Below, piece after piece: positions 22,469 through 31,346 of a stretch of 60,319 nt of DNA. Position numbers and translations under genes: made by a program. The notes beneath the pieces were generated by a model. It searched no databases, was not told the origin of the DNA, and saw only the letters and a list, made by a program, of their open reading frames with translations. This DNA is from Pseudomonadota bacterium (GTDB lineage: Bacteria > Pseudomonadota > Gammaproteobacteria > Burkholderiales > Burkholderiaceae_C), in NCBI GenBank assembly GCA_018240985.1, contig JAFEER010000294.1, positions 1-60,319 of the forward strand, in the 5' to 3' direction. The stretch's first letter is position 1; each line of letters starts with the position of its first letter.

Positions 22469-24604
22469 CTATGTCAGCTTGTTCCAGCCGCTCCACGGGC
22501 CGGCGTGCGGGTTCACCTGCCACATGTTGTACAGGTCGCCATCGGAGCCGACGCCAAATACCTCCAGCCGCCCATCGGAGTTGAGCGCCGCCGAGATCTG
22601 GCTGACCCAGCCGCCGAGGCGGTTCCAACCGCTCCATGGGCCCGAGTGCGGCACCGTCTGCCACATGTTGTAGAGCGCGTTGTCGCCGCCGATGCCGAAG
22701 ACCTCCAGCCGGCCGTCGCTGTTGCGCATCGGCACGATCTGCTTGACCCAGCCGCCCAGGCGGTTCCAGCCGCTCCACGGCCCCGAGTGCGGCGCCTGCT
22801 GCCAGATGTCGTACAGCGCGCCGTCGCCGCCGATGCCGAACACCTCCAGCCGGCCGTCGGAGTTGACCGCCGAGGCGATCTGGCTCACCCAGCCGCCCAG
22901 GCGGTTCCAGCCGCTCCAGGGCCCGGCGTGCGGGCGCGTCTGCCAAATGTTGTAGAGCGCGTTGTCCGAGCCGATGCCGAACACCTCCAGCCGGCCATCG
23001 GTATTGAGCGAGACGCAGATCTGCTTGACCACGCCGCCCAGGCGGTTCCAGCCGCTCCAGGGGCCCGAGTGCGGCGCGGTCTGCCACATGTTGTACAGCG
23101 CGCCGTCGCTGCCGATGCCGAACAGCTCCAGCCGGCCGTCGCTGTTGCAGGCCACGGCGAGCTGCGAGACCCAGCCGCCCAGCCGGTTCCAGCCGCTCCA
23201 CGGCCCCGCATGCGCATGCGTCTGCCAATTGTTGTAGGCCGCGTTGTCGGTGCCGATGCCGAAGATCTCCAGCCGGCCGTCGGTGTTCAAGGCCTGGCAG
23301 ACCGGTGTCTTGACGATGCCGCCCAGCGCGCCGATCTGGCTCCAGGGCCCGGCGTGGGCGCGCGTCTGCCAGATGTTCCACACGCCGCCGTTGGTCGCGA
23401 CGATGAAGGTCTCCAGGCGGCCGTCGCTGTTGATCGACGCGGTCGAGGCCGAGGTTGCCACCCTGGTGGTGTAGTACAAGTCCACCTCGCCGCCAGGGTT
23501 GGCGTTGCTGACCACGCGCGCGTTCTGGCCGCAGTCGGTCACCGCGTTGGTGGCCGTCCAGGTGATCGCCGGCCGGCCCGCCGAGGTCTGGAAGTCGATG
23601 CCCGTGAAGGCGGTGAAGTTGGTGGCCGGATAGTCCGAGCATTGCTGCACGCCGTAGGCCTCCAGCGTCTCGATGTTCCAGGTCAGCTCCTCGACATTGC
23701 TGATCGGCAGGCTGGTGTTGCCAATGTTCGTGAACTGGCAGTTGTAGCTGAACTTGCTGCCGGACTGTCCGGTCTGGTTCATCACGCCGACCAGCACGTC
23801 GCCGGCGTTCACCCGCACCAGGTTGGTGTGGAAGGCCGGCCCGCCTTGCCCGTCGACGTACCAGCTTGCCACCGACCAGTAGCTGCCGCCGCCCGCCGCC
23901 GATGGGCCCCATTGCAGCACTGGCTGGTAGATCATGGTCGAGTTCTGGATGCCATTGAACAGGAAGATGGTCTGGCCGTGATCGGTCGCGGGGGCAGGCG
24001 GGACGACCCAGGTCGTCGCGAAGCGGGCCACCGGGTGCCCGCTGTTGTTGGTCCAGGACGCATAGGTGATCCAGCCCGAACCGAGCGCGGGCAGGCGATC
24101 CGGGTTGCGCTGCACGTTGCCGGGCATCAGGGGCACGCCTGCCGGGCGCAGCAGCAGCGGGCCGAAGTCACGCACCTCGTGGCCGGCGATGTGCATCTGC
24201 CGGATGTTGCCGCTGGCGAGATCCAGAACATGCTCCGGATCGATATGGTGCACCAGCGACTGAACCCGATAGCCGCCCGGCGTGAGCACATGCGCATCGG
24301 CGGAAGGCGCCGCCGCCTGAGGCGCCTCGGCTGGTGCCGCCAGGGTGCCGGCAGCGGCATTCGGGTGCATCCCCGCTGGCGCTTCGTCCGTGGCGCCCGT
24401 GGCCATTGCGGCGCTCGCCGGTTGCATGCCCTCGGGATCTGCATTTGTGCCTGTCGGTGTGGCCGACTGCATCGCGGCGACATGCATCGGCTCGGGTGAG
24501 CTCATGTCGCCGACCACCGCCTGACTCGCCGCTACCTGCTGGACTGCACACTTGGGCCGCATTCCGCCCGGCGTCAGGACTTGTTCACAATCGTTCGCGG
24601 ACAT
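22469..24604 (-). CDS. Seven-repeat beta-propeller protein (PLL lectin-like) with a novel N-terminal module
   Basis: A 711-aa protein. From about residue 383 there are seven tandem units of about 47 residues, each with SDGRLEVFGIG, ALYNMWQ and GPWSGWNRLGG, which fit one seven-bladed propeller like the Photorhabdus PLL fucose-binding lectins. Residues 155-375 form a separate domain (GSGWITYASWTNNSGHP, TIFLFNGIQN, LQWGPSAAGGGSYW, VEELTWNIETLEAYG, NAVTDCGQ) that I cannot name but that looks like a secreted beta-rich domain. The first 110 residues hold two VLTPGG motifs and an Ala/Met/Pro-rich linker. There is no signal peptide. GGAGG lies 5 nt before ATG 24604. Carbohydrate binding is inference. 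Confidence 0.75.
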   Translation of the reverse strand: MSANDCEQVLTPGGMRPKCAVQQVAASQAVVGDMSSPEPMHVAAMQSATPTGTNADPEGMQPASAAMATGATDEAPAGMHPNAAAGTLAAPAEAPQAAAPSADAHVLTPGGYRVQSLVHHIDPEHVLDLASGNIRQMHIAGHEVRDFGPLLLRPAGVPLMPGNVQRNPDRLPALGSGWITYASWTNNSGHPVARFATTWVVPPAPATDHGQTIFLFNGIQNSTMIYQPVLQWGPSAAGGGSYWSVASWYVDGQGGPAFHTNLVRVNAGDVLVGVMNQTGQSGSKFSYNCQFTNIGNTSLPISNVEELTWNIETLEAYGVQQCSDYPATNFTAFTGIDFQTSAGRPAITWTATNAVTDCGQNARVVSNANPGGEVDLYYTTRVATSASTASINSDGRLETFIVATNGGVWNIWQTRAHAGPWSQIGALGGIVKTPVCQALNTDGRLEIFGIGTDNAAYNNWQTHAHAGPWSGWNRLGGWVSQLAVACNSDGRLELFGIGSDGALYNMWQTAPHSGPWSGWNRLGGVVKQICVSLNTDGRLEVFGIGSDNALYNIWQTRPHAGPWSGWNRLGGWVSQIASAVNSDGRLEVFGIGGDGALYDIWQQAPHSGPWSGWNRLGGWVKQIVPMRNSDGRLEVFGIGGDNALYNMWQTVPHSGPWSGWNRLGGWVSQISAALNSDGRLEVFGVGSDGDLYNMWQVNPHAGPWSGWNKLT

Positions 24605-24741
24605 ATACGCCTCCTTTTGACAAGGTCAAGGCGTCAGTGATTGTCCACTCACCCTTTTTTGGGCGTCGTCATGAGAGTATGCAAAGCGTACCGATTTGTT
24701 TGTGGGTAGCGCGAAATCTCCTGGCCCAGGGCCAGTCGGTA

Positions 24742-25752
24742 TCAGGTGGGTTGCACGCCCGCGGCCTGCAGCAGGCGGCCCCAGATGGGGCCCTCTTGCG
24801 CCCACATGCGGCCAAAGCTCTCGGGCGTGTCGTCGTCCACCGGCACGAACCCCGCGGCGATGATGCGCGCCATGCCCTCGCGGCTGGCCACGGCCTGGTT
24901 GGCGGCCTGCGCCCATTGGCGCGCCACGTCGGCGCTCATGCCCTTGGGGCCGGCAATGGCCAGCCAGCCGACCAGTGCCAGTGCGTCCTGCTTGTAGCCG
25001 GCATCGGCAAAGGTGGGCAGCTCGGGCAGCAGCGGCACGCGGCGCGGGCCGGTGACGGCCAGGGCGCGCAGCTTGCCGCTGTCGATATGCGCCTTGAGCG
25101 AGAGCAGGCTGCCCATGCCGATCTTGATGTTGCCGCCCAGCAGGTCCTGCACCATGGGCGCCTCGCCCTTGTAGGCCACATGGGTCATGTCGGCGCCGGC
25201 GACGTCGCTGAGCGTGGTGCAGGCCAGCTGCCCATGCGAGCCTATGCCGTAGGAGCCGTAGGACAGCTTGCCCTTGTTGGCCTTGATCCAGGCCATGAAC
25301 TCCTGCAGGTTCTGCGCCGGCACATCGTTGGTCACCACCAGTGCAATCGGCGCCAGGCACACGCGCACCAGGGGCGTCAGATCGGTGAGCGGGTCGTAGG
25401 GCAGCTTCTTGTAGATGTACTTGTTGGTCAGCATCGACGAGGTGGTGCCCAGCAGCACCGTCATGCCGTCGGGCGGCGACTTGGCCACCGCCTCGCCCGC
25501 GATCAGGCCGGCCGCGCCGGGCTTGTTGTCCACCACCACCGGTTGACCGAAGCGCGGCCCCATGCGCTCGCCCAGGGTGCGGGCAATGACATCGGTGGCG
25601 CCGCCGGCGGCGAATGGCACCACCACCTTGACCGGGCGCGTGGCAAAGCCGGTCTGGGCCCGGGTGGCGAACGGGGCGGCGGCAGCGGCGCCGGCGGCCA
25701 GGGCGAGCAGCTGGCGGCGGCTGCAACGTGGGGTGGAAAGGTCATGGGTCAT
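24742..25752 (-). CDS. Bug/TTT-family periplasmic solute receptor
   Basis: A 336-aa receptor with a twin-arginine-like leader (CSRRQLLALAAGAAAAAPFA) and the body signature TRPVKVVVPFAAGGATD, then VVVDNKPGAAG, MTHVAYKGEAPM and RALAVTGPRRVPLLPELPTF. AGGAGA 6-8 nt before ATG 25752 supports the start. It is the last gene of a minus-strand run with another receptor, an acyl-CoA dehydrogenase and a ligase. Tandem receptors in one operon suggest two related substrates or a duplication; the two are not close copies. Confidence 0.9.
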   Translation of the reverse strand: MTHDLSTPRCSRRQLLALAAGAAAAAPFATRAQTGFATRPVKVVVPFAAGGATDVIARTLGERMGPRFGQPVVVDNKPGAAGLIAGEAVAKSPPDGMTVLLGTTSSMLTNKYIYKKLPYDPLTDLTPLVRVCLAPIALVVTNDVPAQNLQEFMAWIKANKGKLSYGSYGIGSHGQLACTTLSDVAGADMTHVAYKGEAPMVQDLLGGNIKIGMGSLLSLKAHIDSGKLRALAVTGPRRVPLLPELPTFADAGYKQDALALVGWLAIAGPKGMSADVARQWAQAANQAVASREGMARIIAAGFVPVDDDTPESFGRMWAQEGPIWGRLLQAAGVQPT

Positions 25753-25793
25753 CGCTTGTCTCCTGGTGTTGTGTTGTGGCGTATGACGGGTTC

Positions 25794-26768
25794 TCAGTCC
25801 ATGGAGATCCTGGCTCCCTCGGCCACGCTCTTCCAGTGGGCGGCGTCCTTCTCCACCTGGGGTTTGAACTCGTCGGGCAGCGAGCCGACGGCGATCAGTC
25901 CCATGTCGGTCAGGCGCTTGTTGAGCTCGGGCGACTTGACGATGGCTGCCACCTCGGCCCCCAGCTTGTCCACGATGGCCTTGGGCGTGCTGGCAGGCAG
26001 GAACATGCCGAACCAGCCGTTGGCCCCCAGGCCGGGGTAGCCGGACTCGGTCATGGTCGGCACCTGGGGCAGGGCCGGGTGGCGCTGGGCGCCGGTGACG
26101 GCCAGGATGTTGACCTTGTCCGACTTGATGTGCGGATAGGCGGCGGTGGCATCGACGAAGGCCAGCGTCACCTGCCCGCCCAGCAGGGCCGCCACCTCGG
26201 GGCCCGAGCCCTGGTAGGGGATGTGCGTGATATCGATGCCGGCCATTTGCTTGAAACGCTCGCCGTTCATGTGCGAGGAGGTGGCGTTGCCGTAGCTGCC
26301 GTAGTTCAGCGTGCCGGGCGCGGCCTTGGCCTTGTCCACGAACTGCTGCAGCGTGGTCACGCCGGTGCTGCGCGGCACCATCAGCAGGTCGGCCGACCGG
26401 GCGATCTGCGACACCGGCGTCAGGTCGCTGAGCTTGTACGGCACCTTCTTGTACAGCGCCGGGATCTGCACCAGGGCGGTGATGCCCATGAGCACGGTGT
26501 AGCCGTCGCCGGGCGCCTTGGCCACGATGTCGTTGCCCAGCATGCCGCTGGCGCCGGGCTTGTTCTCCACCACCACGGCCTGGCCCCAGCGCTGGGTCAG
26601 CTGCGTGCCGATCAGGCGCGCGATGGTGTCGGTGCCGCCGCCCGCAGGGTAGGGCACGATGAGGCGGATCGGCTTGTTCGGGTAGTCGCCTTGGGCCTGT
26701 GCGCCGCCCATGGCGCAGGCGGCGGCCAGGGCCATCAGGGCCAGGGTGGTGCGTCGGGTGAATGCCAT
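25794..26768 (-). CDS. Bug/TTT-family periplasmic solute receptor
   Basis: A 324-aa receptor. The signal peptide is TRRTTLALMALAAACAMGGA, cleaved before QAQGDYPNKP, and the body shows IRLIVPYPAGGGTD, VVENKPGASG, ITHIPYQGSGP and LAVTGAQRHPALPQVPTM. AAGGAGA before ATG 26768. It lies 41 bp upstream of the receptor at 24742 and 25 bp downstream of the acyl-CoA dehydrogenase, so it is within that operon. The ligand is unknown but should feed the ligase at 28178. Confidence 0.9.
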   Translation of the reverse strand: MAFTRRTTLALMALAAACAMGGAQAQGDYPNKPIRLIVPYPAGGGTDTIARLIGTQLTQRWGQAVVVENKPGASGMLGNDIVAKAPGDGYTVLMGITALVQIPALYKKVPYKLSDLTPVSQIARSADLLMVPRSTGVTTLQQFVDKAKAAPGTLNYGSYGNATSSHMNGERFKQMAGIDITHIPYQGSGPEVAALLGGQVTLAFVDATAAYPHIKSDKVNILAVTGAQRHPALPQVPTMTESGYPGLGANGWFGMFLPASTPKAIVDKLGAEVAAIVKSPELNKRLTDMGLIAVGSLPDEFKPQVEKDAAHWKSVAEGARISMD

Positions 26769-26793
26769 GTGTCTCTCCTTGCTTGATGTGTGC

Positions 26794-27936
26794 TTACAGG
26801 GTGCGCGCGATGATTTCCTTCATGATCTCGTCGCTGCCGCCGTAGATGCGGCCCACGCGCGCGTCAGTCCAGGCGCGGCCCACCTGGTATTCGGTCATGT
26901 AGCCGTAGCCGCCGTGCAGCTGCAGGAACTCGTCGAGCAGCCTGTTCTGCAGCGCCGTGGCGTTGAGCTTGACCATGGCTGCGCGCTCGGGCGTCAGCTT
27001 GCGCTCCATGTGCAACGCCATGCAGTCGTCCACGAAGACGCGCAGCATGGTGGCCTGGGCCTTGGCCTCGGCGAGCTTGAAGCGCGTGTTCTGGAACTCG
27101 AACACCGTCTGGCCGAAGGCCTTGCGCTCGCGCGTGTAGTCCACGGTTTTTTGCAAAAAGGTTTCGATGGAGGCGGCGGCGCGCACCGCGACCACCAGGC
27201 GCTCCTGGGCCAGCTCCTGCATCAGGTACTTGAAGCCCATGTTCTCCTCGCCCAGCAGGTTGCCCACGGGCACGCGCACGTTGTCGAAGAACAGCTCGGC
27301 GGTGTCCTGTGCCATCAGGCCGATTTTTTCCAGCTTGCGGCCCTTGCTGAAACCGGGCGTGTCTTCCTCCACCACGATCAGCGACACGCCCTTGGCGCCG
27401 AGCTCGGGCGCGGTCTTGGCGACGACGATGACGATTTCGGAATTGATGCCGTTGGTGATGAAGGTCTTGCTGCCGTTGATGACGTAGTGGTCACCGTCCA
27501 GCCGCGCCGTGGTGCGCACGGATTTGAGGTCGCTGCCCGCGCCGGGCTCGGTCATGGCGATGGCGCCGATCAGCTCGCCCGCGGCCATGCGCGGCAGCCA
27601 GCGGTCTTTTTGCTCCGTGGTTCCGTAGGCGTTGATGTAGGGCGCCACGATGTCCGAATGCAGCGGAAACCCCAGGCCGCTGGCGCCCGTGCGCGCCACC
27701 TCTTCGATCAGGATGGCGGCATGGCCGAAGTCGCCGCCGCCGCCGTAGGGCTCGGGCAGCATGGTGTTGAGCAGGCCCTCGCGCCCGGCCTTGCGCCAGA
27801 CCTCCTTGGGCACGATGCCGTCGCGCTCCCACTGGGCGTGGAAGGGCACGACTTCACGCTCGAAAAAGCGCCGCGCCTGTTCCCGGAACTGTTCGTGGTC
27901 TTCGCGGTAGATGGTGCGTTGGATCAGGTCTTGCAT
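26794..27936 (-). CDS. Acyl-CoA dehydrogenase
   Basis: A 380-aa flavoprotein that introduces a 2,3-double bond in an acyl-CoA and passes electrons to ETF. Visible motifs: IAMTEPGAGSDLKSVRTTA (FAD/substrate binding), YVINGSKTFITNG, ERKAFGQTVFEFQNTRF and LHGGYGYMTEY. At the usual catalytic position (YEG in short-chain enzymes) it reads RIYGGSDEIM, so the base is probably elsewhere, as in long-chain or isovaleryl types. It is in the ligase-dehydrogenase-receptor operon. ATG 27936 has only a weak ribosome site. Confidence 0.92.
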   Translation of the reverse strand: MQDLIQRTIYREDHEQFREQARRFFEREVVPFHAQWERDGIVPKEVWRKAGREGLLNTMLPEPYGGGGDFGHAAILIEEVARTGASGLGFPLHSDIVAPYINAYGTTEQKDRWLPRMAAGELIGAIAMTEPGAGSDLKSVRTTARLDGDHYVINGSKTFITNGINSEIVIVVAKTAPELGAKGVSLIVVEEDTPGFSKGRKLEKIGLMAQDTAELFFDNVRVPVGNLLGEENMGFKYLMQELAQERLVVAVRAAASIETFLQKTVDYTRERKAFGQTVFEFQNTRFKLAEAKAQATMLRVFVDDCMALHMERKLTPERAAMVKLNATALQNRLLDEFLQLHGGYGYMTEYQVGRAWTDARVGRIYGGSDEIMKEIIARTL

Positions 27937-27976
27937 GGTAGGACTCGGTTAGTGGGTTGGATGGACTTGGCTGTTT

Positions 27977-28092
27977 CTCCCTCCCCCGCTGGGGGAGGGT
28001 TGGGGTGGGGGCCTGCGACGCTCGTGCGTCGATGCCGGCAAGATGCCGGCGCTCCAGCCCCCATCCCCGCCTTCCCCCAAAGGGGGAAGGAG
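27977..28092. repeat. GC-rich intergenic element, complete copy
   Basis: Three stems: CTCCCCCGCTGGGGGAG-type at the left, a long central stem (GGGGTGGGGGC against GCCCCCATCCCC) with CGACGCTCGTGCGTCGATG and GCCGGCAAGATGCCGGC inside, and CTTCCCCCAAAGGGGGAAG at the right. It separates the ligase from the dehydrogenase within one operon, so it would end up in the mRNA. Confidence 0.75.
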
Positions 28093-28177
28093 TAAGGCGG
28101 GCGTGCGTTGGGGCAGGTAGATATTCAAGTTGAATCAGGCTGTATCGCTTTATAGGCAAGCGCAAGAAGCTATTGTT

Positions 28178-29725
28178 TTAGGAGTCGCGCAGGGCAAAAC
28201 CGGCCTGCGCCTGCTCGCGGTACTGCTCCTTCAGCTTGCGCCGCAGCAGCTTGCCGGTCTCCAGCCGCGGCAGCGCGGCTATGAAGACCATGCGCTGCGG
28301 CAGCTTCAGGCGTGCCAGCACCTCGGCGGCGCTGGCGCTGATGGCGCGTGCCGTCTCCTGCGTGGGCGCAATGCCCGGGCGCAGCACCACGGCGGCCAGC
28401 GGCACCTCGCCAAAATCCGGGTGCGGCACGCCGACCACGGCGACCTCCTGCACCGCGCCGTGGCGCGCCAGCGCGTTCTCGATCTCCTGCGGGTACAGGT
28501 TCACGCCGCCCGACAGGATCAGGTCGGCGCGCCGGTCGCTCAAGAAAAGATAGCCCTCGGCGTCCACATGGCCGATGTCGCCATAGGTCACCCAGCCCTG
28601 CTCGTTGATGGCCTGGCGCGTCTTGTCCGGGTCGTTCAGGTAGCTGAACTGCCCGCCGCCCGAGAAATACACCTGGCCGATCTCGCCCGCGGGCAGCTCC
28701 CCGCCCTGGTCGTCCACGATGTGCAGCCGGCCGGTGGTGGCGCGGCCCACCGAGCCCGGGCGCGCAAGCCATTCCTGCGACGAAATCATGGTCGTGCCGC
28801 AGCCCTCGGAGCCGGCGTAGTACTCCAGCAGGATCGCGCCCCACCAGTCGATCATGGCGCGCTTCACATCCACCGGGCAGGGTGCGGCGGCGTGGATGGC
28901 CAGGCGGTGGCTGGACAGGTCGTAGCGCCGGCGCACCTCCTCGGGCAGCTTGAGCATGCGGCCGAACATGGTCGGCACCCACTGGCTGTGCGTGACTTGG
29001 TGGCGCGCTATGAGGGCCAGGGCTTGTTCGGCGTCGAAGCGTTCCATGATCACCGCCTGGCCGCCCAGATCCAGCGCGCGCAGCGAGTAGCGCAGCGGCG
29101 CGGCGTGGTACAGCGGCGCGGGCGACAGGTAGACCGTGTCCTCGCTCATGCCCATGATGCGCGCCGTGACCTGGGCCTCGGGGTCGGCCTGGCCGCGCAG
29201 ACTGGCCGGCCACAGGGGTTTGAGCACGCCCTTGGGCCGGCCCGTGGTGCCCGAGGAATAGAGCAGGTCGCGCCCGATGGGGCGGTCGCTGAAATCCATC
29301 GCCGGGCCCTGCAGGGCGCCCAGCGCCGCCTGCAGCGACGGGGCCTGCGCCGTGGCTGCGTCCACGCTCCAGCAGTGTAGCTGCATGCCCTGGAGCTGCG
29401 GCAGGGTCTGGCTGGACGCCACCACCAGGCGCGCGCCGCTGTCGGCCGCGATGTAGGCCACCTGGTCCGCCGTCAGGTGGGTGCTGAGCACCGCGGCATA
29501 CAGGCCGGCCTGGCGCGCGGCCAGCACCAGGGCCAGGATCTCGATGCGGTTTTCCAGCAGCACGGCAAAGCGCTCGCCCGGCTGCAGGCCCTGGGCCGCC
29601 AGCCACTGCGCCATCTGCCCGGCCTGCTGCGCCAGCGCGCCGGCGGTGCAGCCCTGGCCCTGGCCGGCCATCGTCACCACCACCCGATCGGGGGCCGCCT
29701 TGGCGCGGCCAAAAAAATCCTGCAT
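28178..29725 (-). CDS. AMP-dependent acyl-CoA ligase
   Basis: A 515-aa ANL ligase. P-loop LLYSSGTTGRPKGV near residue 165, A5 region EYYAGSEGCG, A7 WVTYGDIGHVDAEGYLFLSDR, and the C-terminal ETGKLLRRKLK with the adenylating Lys. It activates an organic acid to its CoA ester, and the product would go to the dehydrogenase at 26794. It is first in the minus operon, divergent from the thiolase at 29934 across an AT-rich 208-bp spacer with two palindromes. Confidence 0.9.
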   Translation of the reverse strand: MQDFFGRAKAAPDRVVVTMAGQGQGCTAGALAQQAGQMAQWLAAQGLQPGERFAVLLENRIEILALVLAARQAGLYAAVLSTHLTADQVAYIAADSGARLVVASSQTLPQLQGMQLHCWSVDAATAQAPSLQAALGALQGPAMDFSDRPIGRDLLYSSGTTGRPKGVLKPLWPASLRGQADPEAQVTARIMGMSEDTVYLSPAPLYHAAPLRYSLRALDLGGQAVIMERFDAEQALALIARHQVTHSQWVPTMFGRMLKLPEEVRRRYDLSSHRLAIHAAAPCPVDVKRAMIDWWGAILLEYYAGSEGCGTTMISSQEWLARPGSVGRATTGRLHIVDDQGGELPAGEIGQVYFSGGGQFSYLNDPDKTRQAINEQGWVTYGDIGHVDAEGYLFLSDRRADLILSGGVNLYPQEIENALARHGAVQEVAVVGVPHPDFGEVPLAAVVLRPGIAPTQETARAISASAAEVLARLKLPQRMVFIAALPRLETGKLLRRKLKEQYREQAQAGFALRDS

Positions 29726-29810
29726 GCCTTGTCACCCGTGGTTTGCGGCGCAACGCCATGGCAGCGCTGCGCCGTTAAATGTGAAACAAAAGTCTCATAA
29801 ATCATTTGAG

Positions 29811-29864
29811 TGAATGAATTCTTTCAGTGATGCATGCGGGAAAACATCGGGTAAATACGATGTT
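29811..29864. promoter_or_regulatory. Two candidate operators in a divergent promoter region
   Basis: TGAATGAATTCTTTCA (29811-29826) is a palindrome with one mismatched pair. AACATCG-GGTAAATA-CGATGTT (29843-29864) has perfect 7-bp arms. They lie in the only AT-rich spacer of this region, between the divergent ligase and thiolase operons. The IclR regulator at 35136 is a possible user of one. Confidence 0.5.
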
Positions 29865-29933
29865 CATCAGAAACTAAGAGTGGGAAAAATGGAATTAATG
29901 GATCATCCGTTTCATTAAACGCATGGAGTGAAC

Positions 29934-31112
29934 ATGAAACATCCCGTTATCGTCGATGCCATCCGCAGCCCCATGGCCCGCGCCAAGCCCGATGGCGCCC
30001 TGGCCCAGCTGCATCCCGTGGATCTGCTGTCGCAGGTGCTGCAGCAGCTGGTGGAGCGCAACCAGATCGACCCCGGCCAGGTCGATGACGTGATCTGCGG
30101 CTGCGTGAGCCAGGCCGGCGAGCAGGCCGGCACGCCCGGGCGCCTGGCCTGGCTGGCCGCGGGCCTGCCGACGCATGTGCCCTCCACCACCATAGACCGC
30201 AAATGCGGCTCCAGCCAGCAGGCCGTGCACTTCGCGGCCCAGGCCATCATGGCCGGCACGCAGGACATCGTCATCGCCTGCGGCGTGGAATCCATGAGCC
30301 GCGTGCCCATGGGCAGCTCGCGCATGGGCAAGAACACCACCGGCGCGCGCTTTGACGCGCGCTACGCCCCCGGTCTGGTGGGCCAGGGCGTGTCCGCCGA
30401 CCTGGTGGCCGCCAAGTGGGGGCTGTCGCGCCTGGATCTGGACGGCTACGCCGCGCGCTCGCACCAGCGCGCGCATGCCGCGCAGTCCGGCGGCCAATTC
30501 CAGCGCGAGATCGTCGGCATAGACACGCCCGCGGGCCGCGTGCTGCAGGATGAAACCATACGCGCCGGCACCACGGTGGAGAAGCTCGCTGGCCTGAAGG
30601 CCGTATTCGAGAGCGAGGAGCTGTCGGCGCGCTTCCCGCAGATCGCCTGGAGCACCACGGCCGGCAATGCCTCACAGATGACCGACGGCGCCAGCGCCAT
30701 GCTCATCATGAGCGAGGAGCGCGCGCTGCAGCTGGGCCTGAAGCCCCGCGCGCGCTTCGTGGCCTTCGACGTGGTGGGCGACGACCCGCTGTACATGCTC
30801 ACCGCCCCCATCCCCGCCACCCAGCGCGCGCTGGCCAAGGCGAAGATGAAGCTGGACGACATCCACCACTACGAAATCAACGAGGCCTTCGCCAGCGTGC
30901 CCATGGCCTGGCAGAAGGAGCTGAAAGCCGACGGCGCGCGCCTGAACCCGCGCGGCGGCGCCATCGCCCTGGGCCATCCGCTGGGCGCCTCCGGCATACG
31001 CCTGATGACCACCATGCTGCACGCGCTGGAAGACAGCGGCCAGCGCTACGGCCTGCAGTCCATGTGCGAGGCCGGCGGCATGGCCAATGCCACCATCATC
31101 GAACGACTGTAA
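29934..31112 (+). CDS. Acetyl-CoA acyltransferase (thiolase)
   Basis: A 392-aa thiolase that splits 3-ketoacyl-CoA with CoA, or runs in reverse. The nucleophile is Cys91 in DRKCGSSQQAV. Other motifs are NEAFASVPMAW, GGAIALGHPLGASG (His) and the second Cys in SMCEAGGMAN. ATG 29934 has GGAG 6 nt upstream; GTG 29928 is less likely. It is the first gene of the plus-strand catabolic series with SDRs, receptor, crotonase and IclR. Confidence 0.93.
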   Translation: MKHPVIVDAIRSPMARAKPDGALAQLHPVDLLSQVLQQLVERNQIDPGQVDDVICGCVSQAGEQAGTPGRLAWLAAGLPTHVPSTTIDRKCGSSQQAVHFAAQAIMAGTQDIVIACGVESMSRVPMGSSRMGKNTTGARFDARYAPGLVGQGVSADLVAAKWGLSRLDLDGYAARSHQRAHAAQSGGQFQREIVGIDTPAGRVLQDETIRAGTTVEKLAGLKAVFESEELSARFPQIAWSTTAGNASQMTDGASAMLIMSEERALQLGLKPRARFVAFDVVGDDPLYMLTAPIPATQRALAKAKMKLDDIHHYEINEAFASVPMAWQKELKADGARLNPRGGAIALGHPLGASGIRLMTTMLHALEDSGQRYGLQSMCEAGGMANATIIERL

Positions 31113-31126
31113 TTTTTTGGCCTTTG

Positions 31127-31317
31127 CTCCCTCCCCCTCTGGGGGAGGGCAGGGGTGGGGGCCAGCGACGTCCGTGCGTCGATGCCGGCAAGATGCCGGC
31201 GCTCCAGCCCCCATCCCAGCCTCGGTGCTGGCGGCGAGACGCCGCCGCTCTTCAGGCAGTCCAGTTCCGCACTTGCGGAACTGGAGCCGCAGCCTTCAGC
31301 CCCAAAGGGGGAAGGAG
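31127..31317. repeat. GC-rich intergenic element with an extra inner segment
   Basis: It has the same layout as 27977-28092 (left hairpin, CGACGTCCGTGCGTCGATG, GCCGGCAAGATGCCGGC). Before the right hairpin an extra segment of about 80 bp is present with CAGTTCCGCACTTGCGGAACTG as its main palindrome. The same extra segment occurs in the element at 46815-46999. Confidence 0.7.
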
Positions 31318-31346
31318 TCGAACCCTGTAGGAAACAAGGAGAAATC

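Noticed and set aside
22500..23430. Possible CRISPR-like or satellite repeats
   Set aside because: The period of about 141 bp is in frame and encodes propeller blades; there are no short spacers.
28170..29759. A long second minus-strand frame over the ligase gene
   Set aside because: It is a shadow frame in high-GC DNA, rich in Arg, Gly, Pro and Ala with no family pattern; the ligase frame has all ANL motifs.
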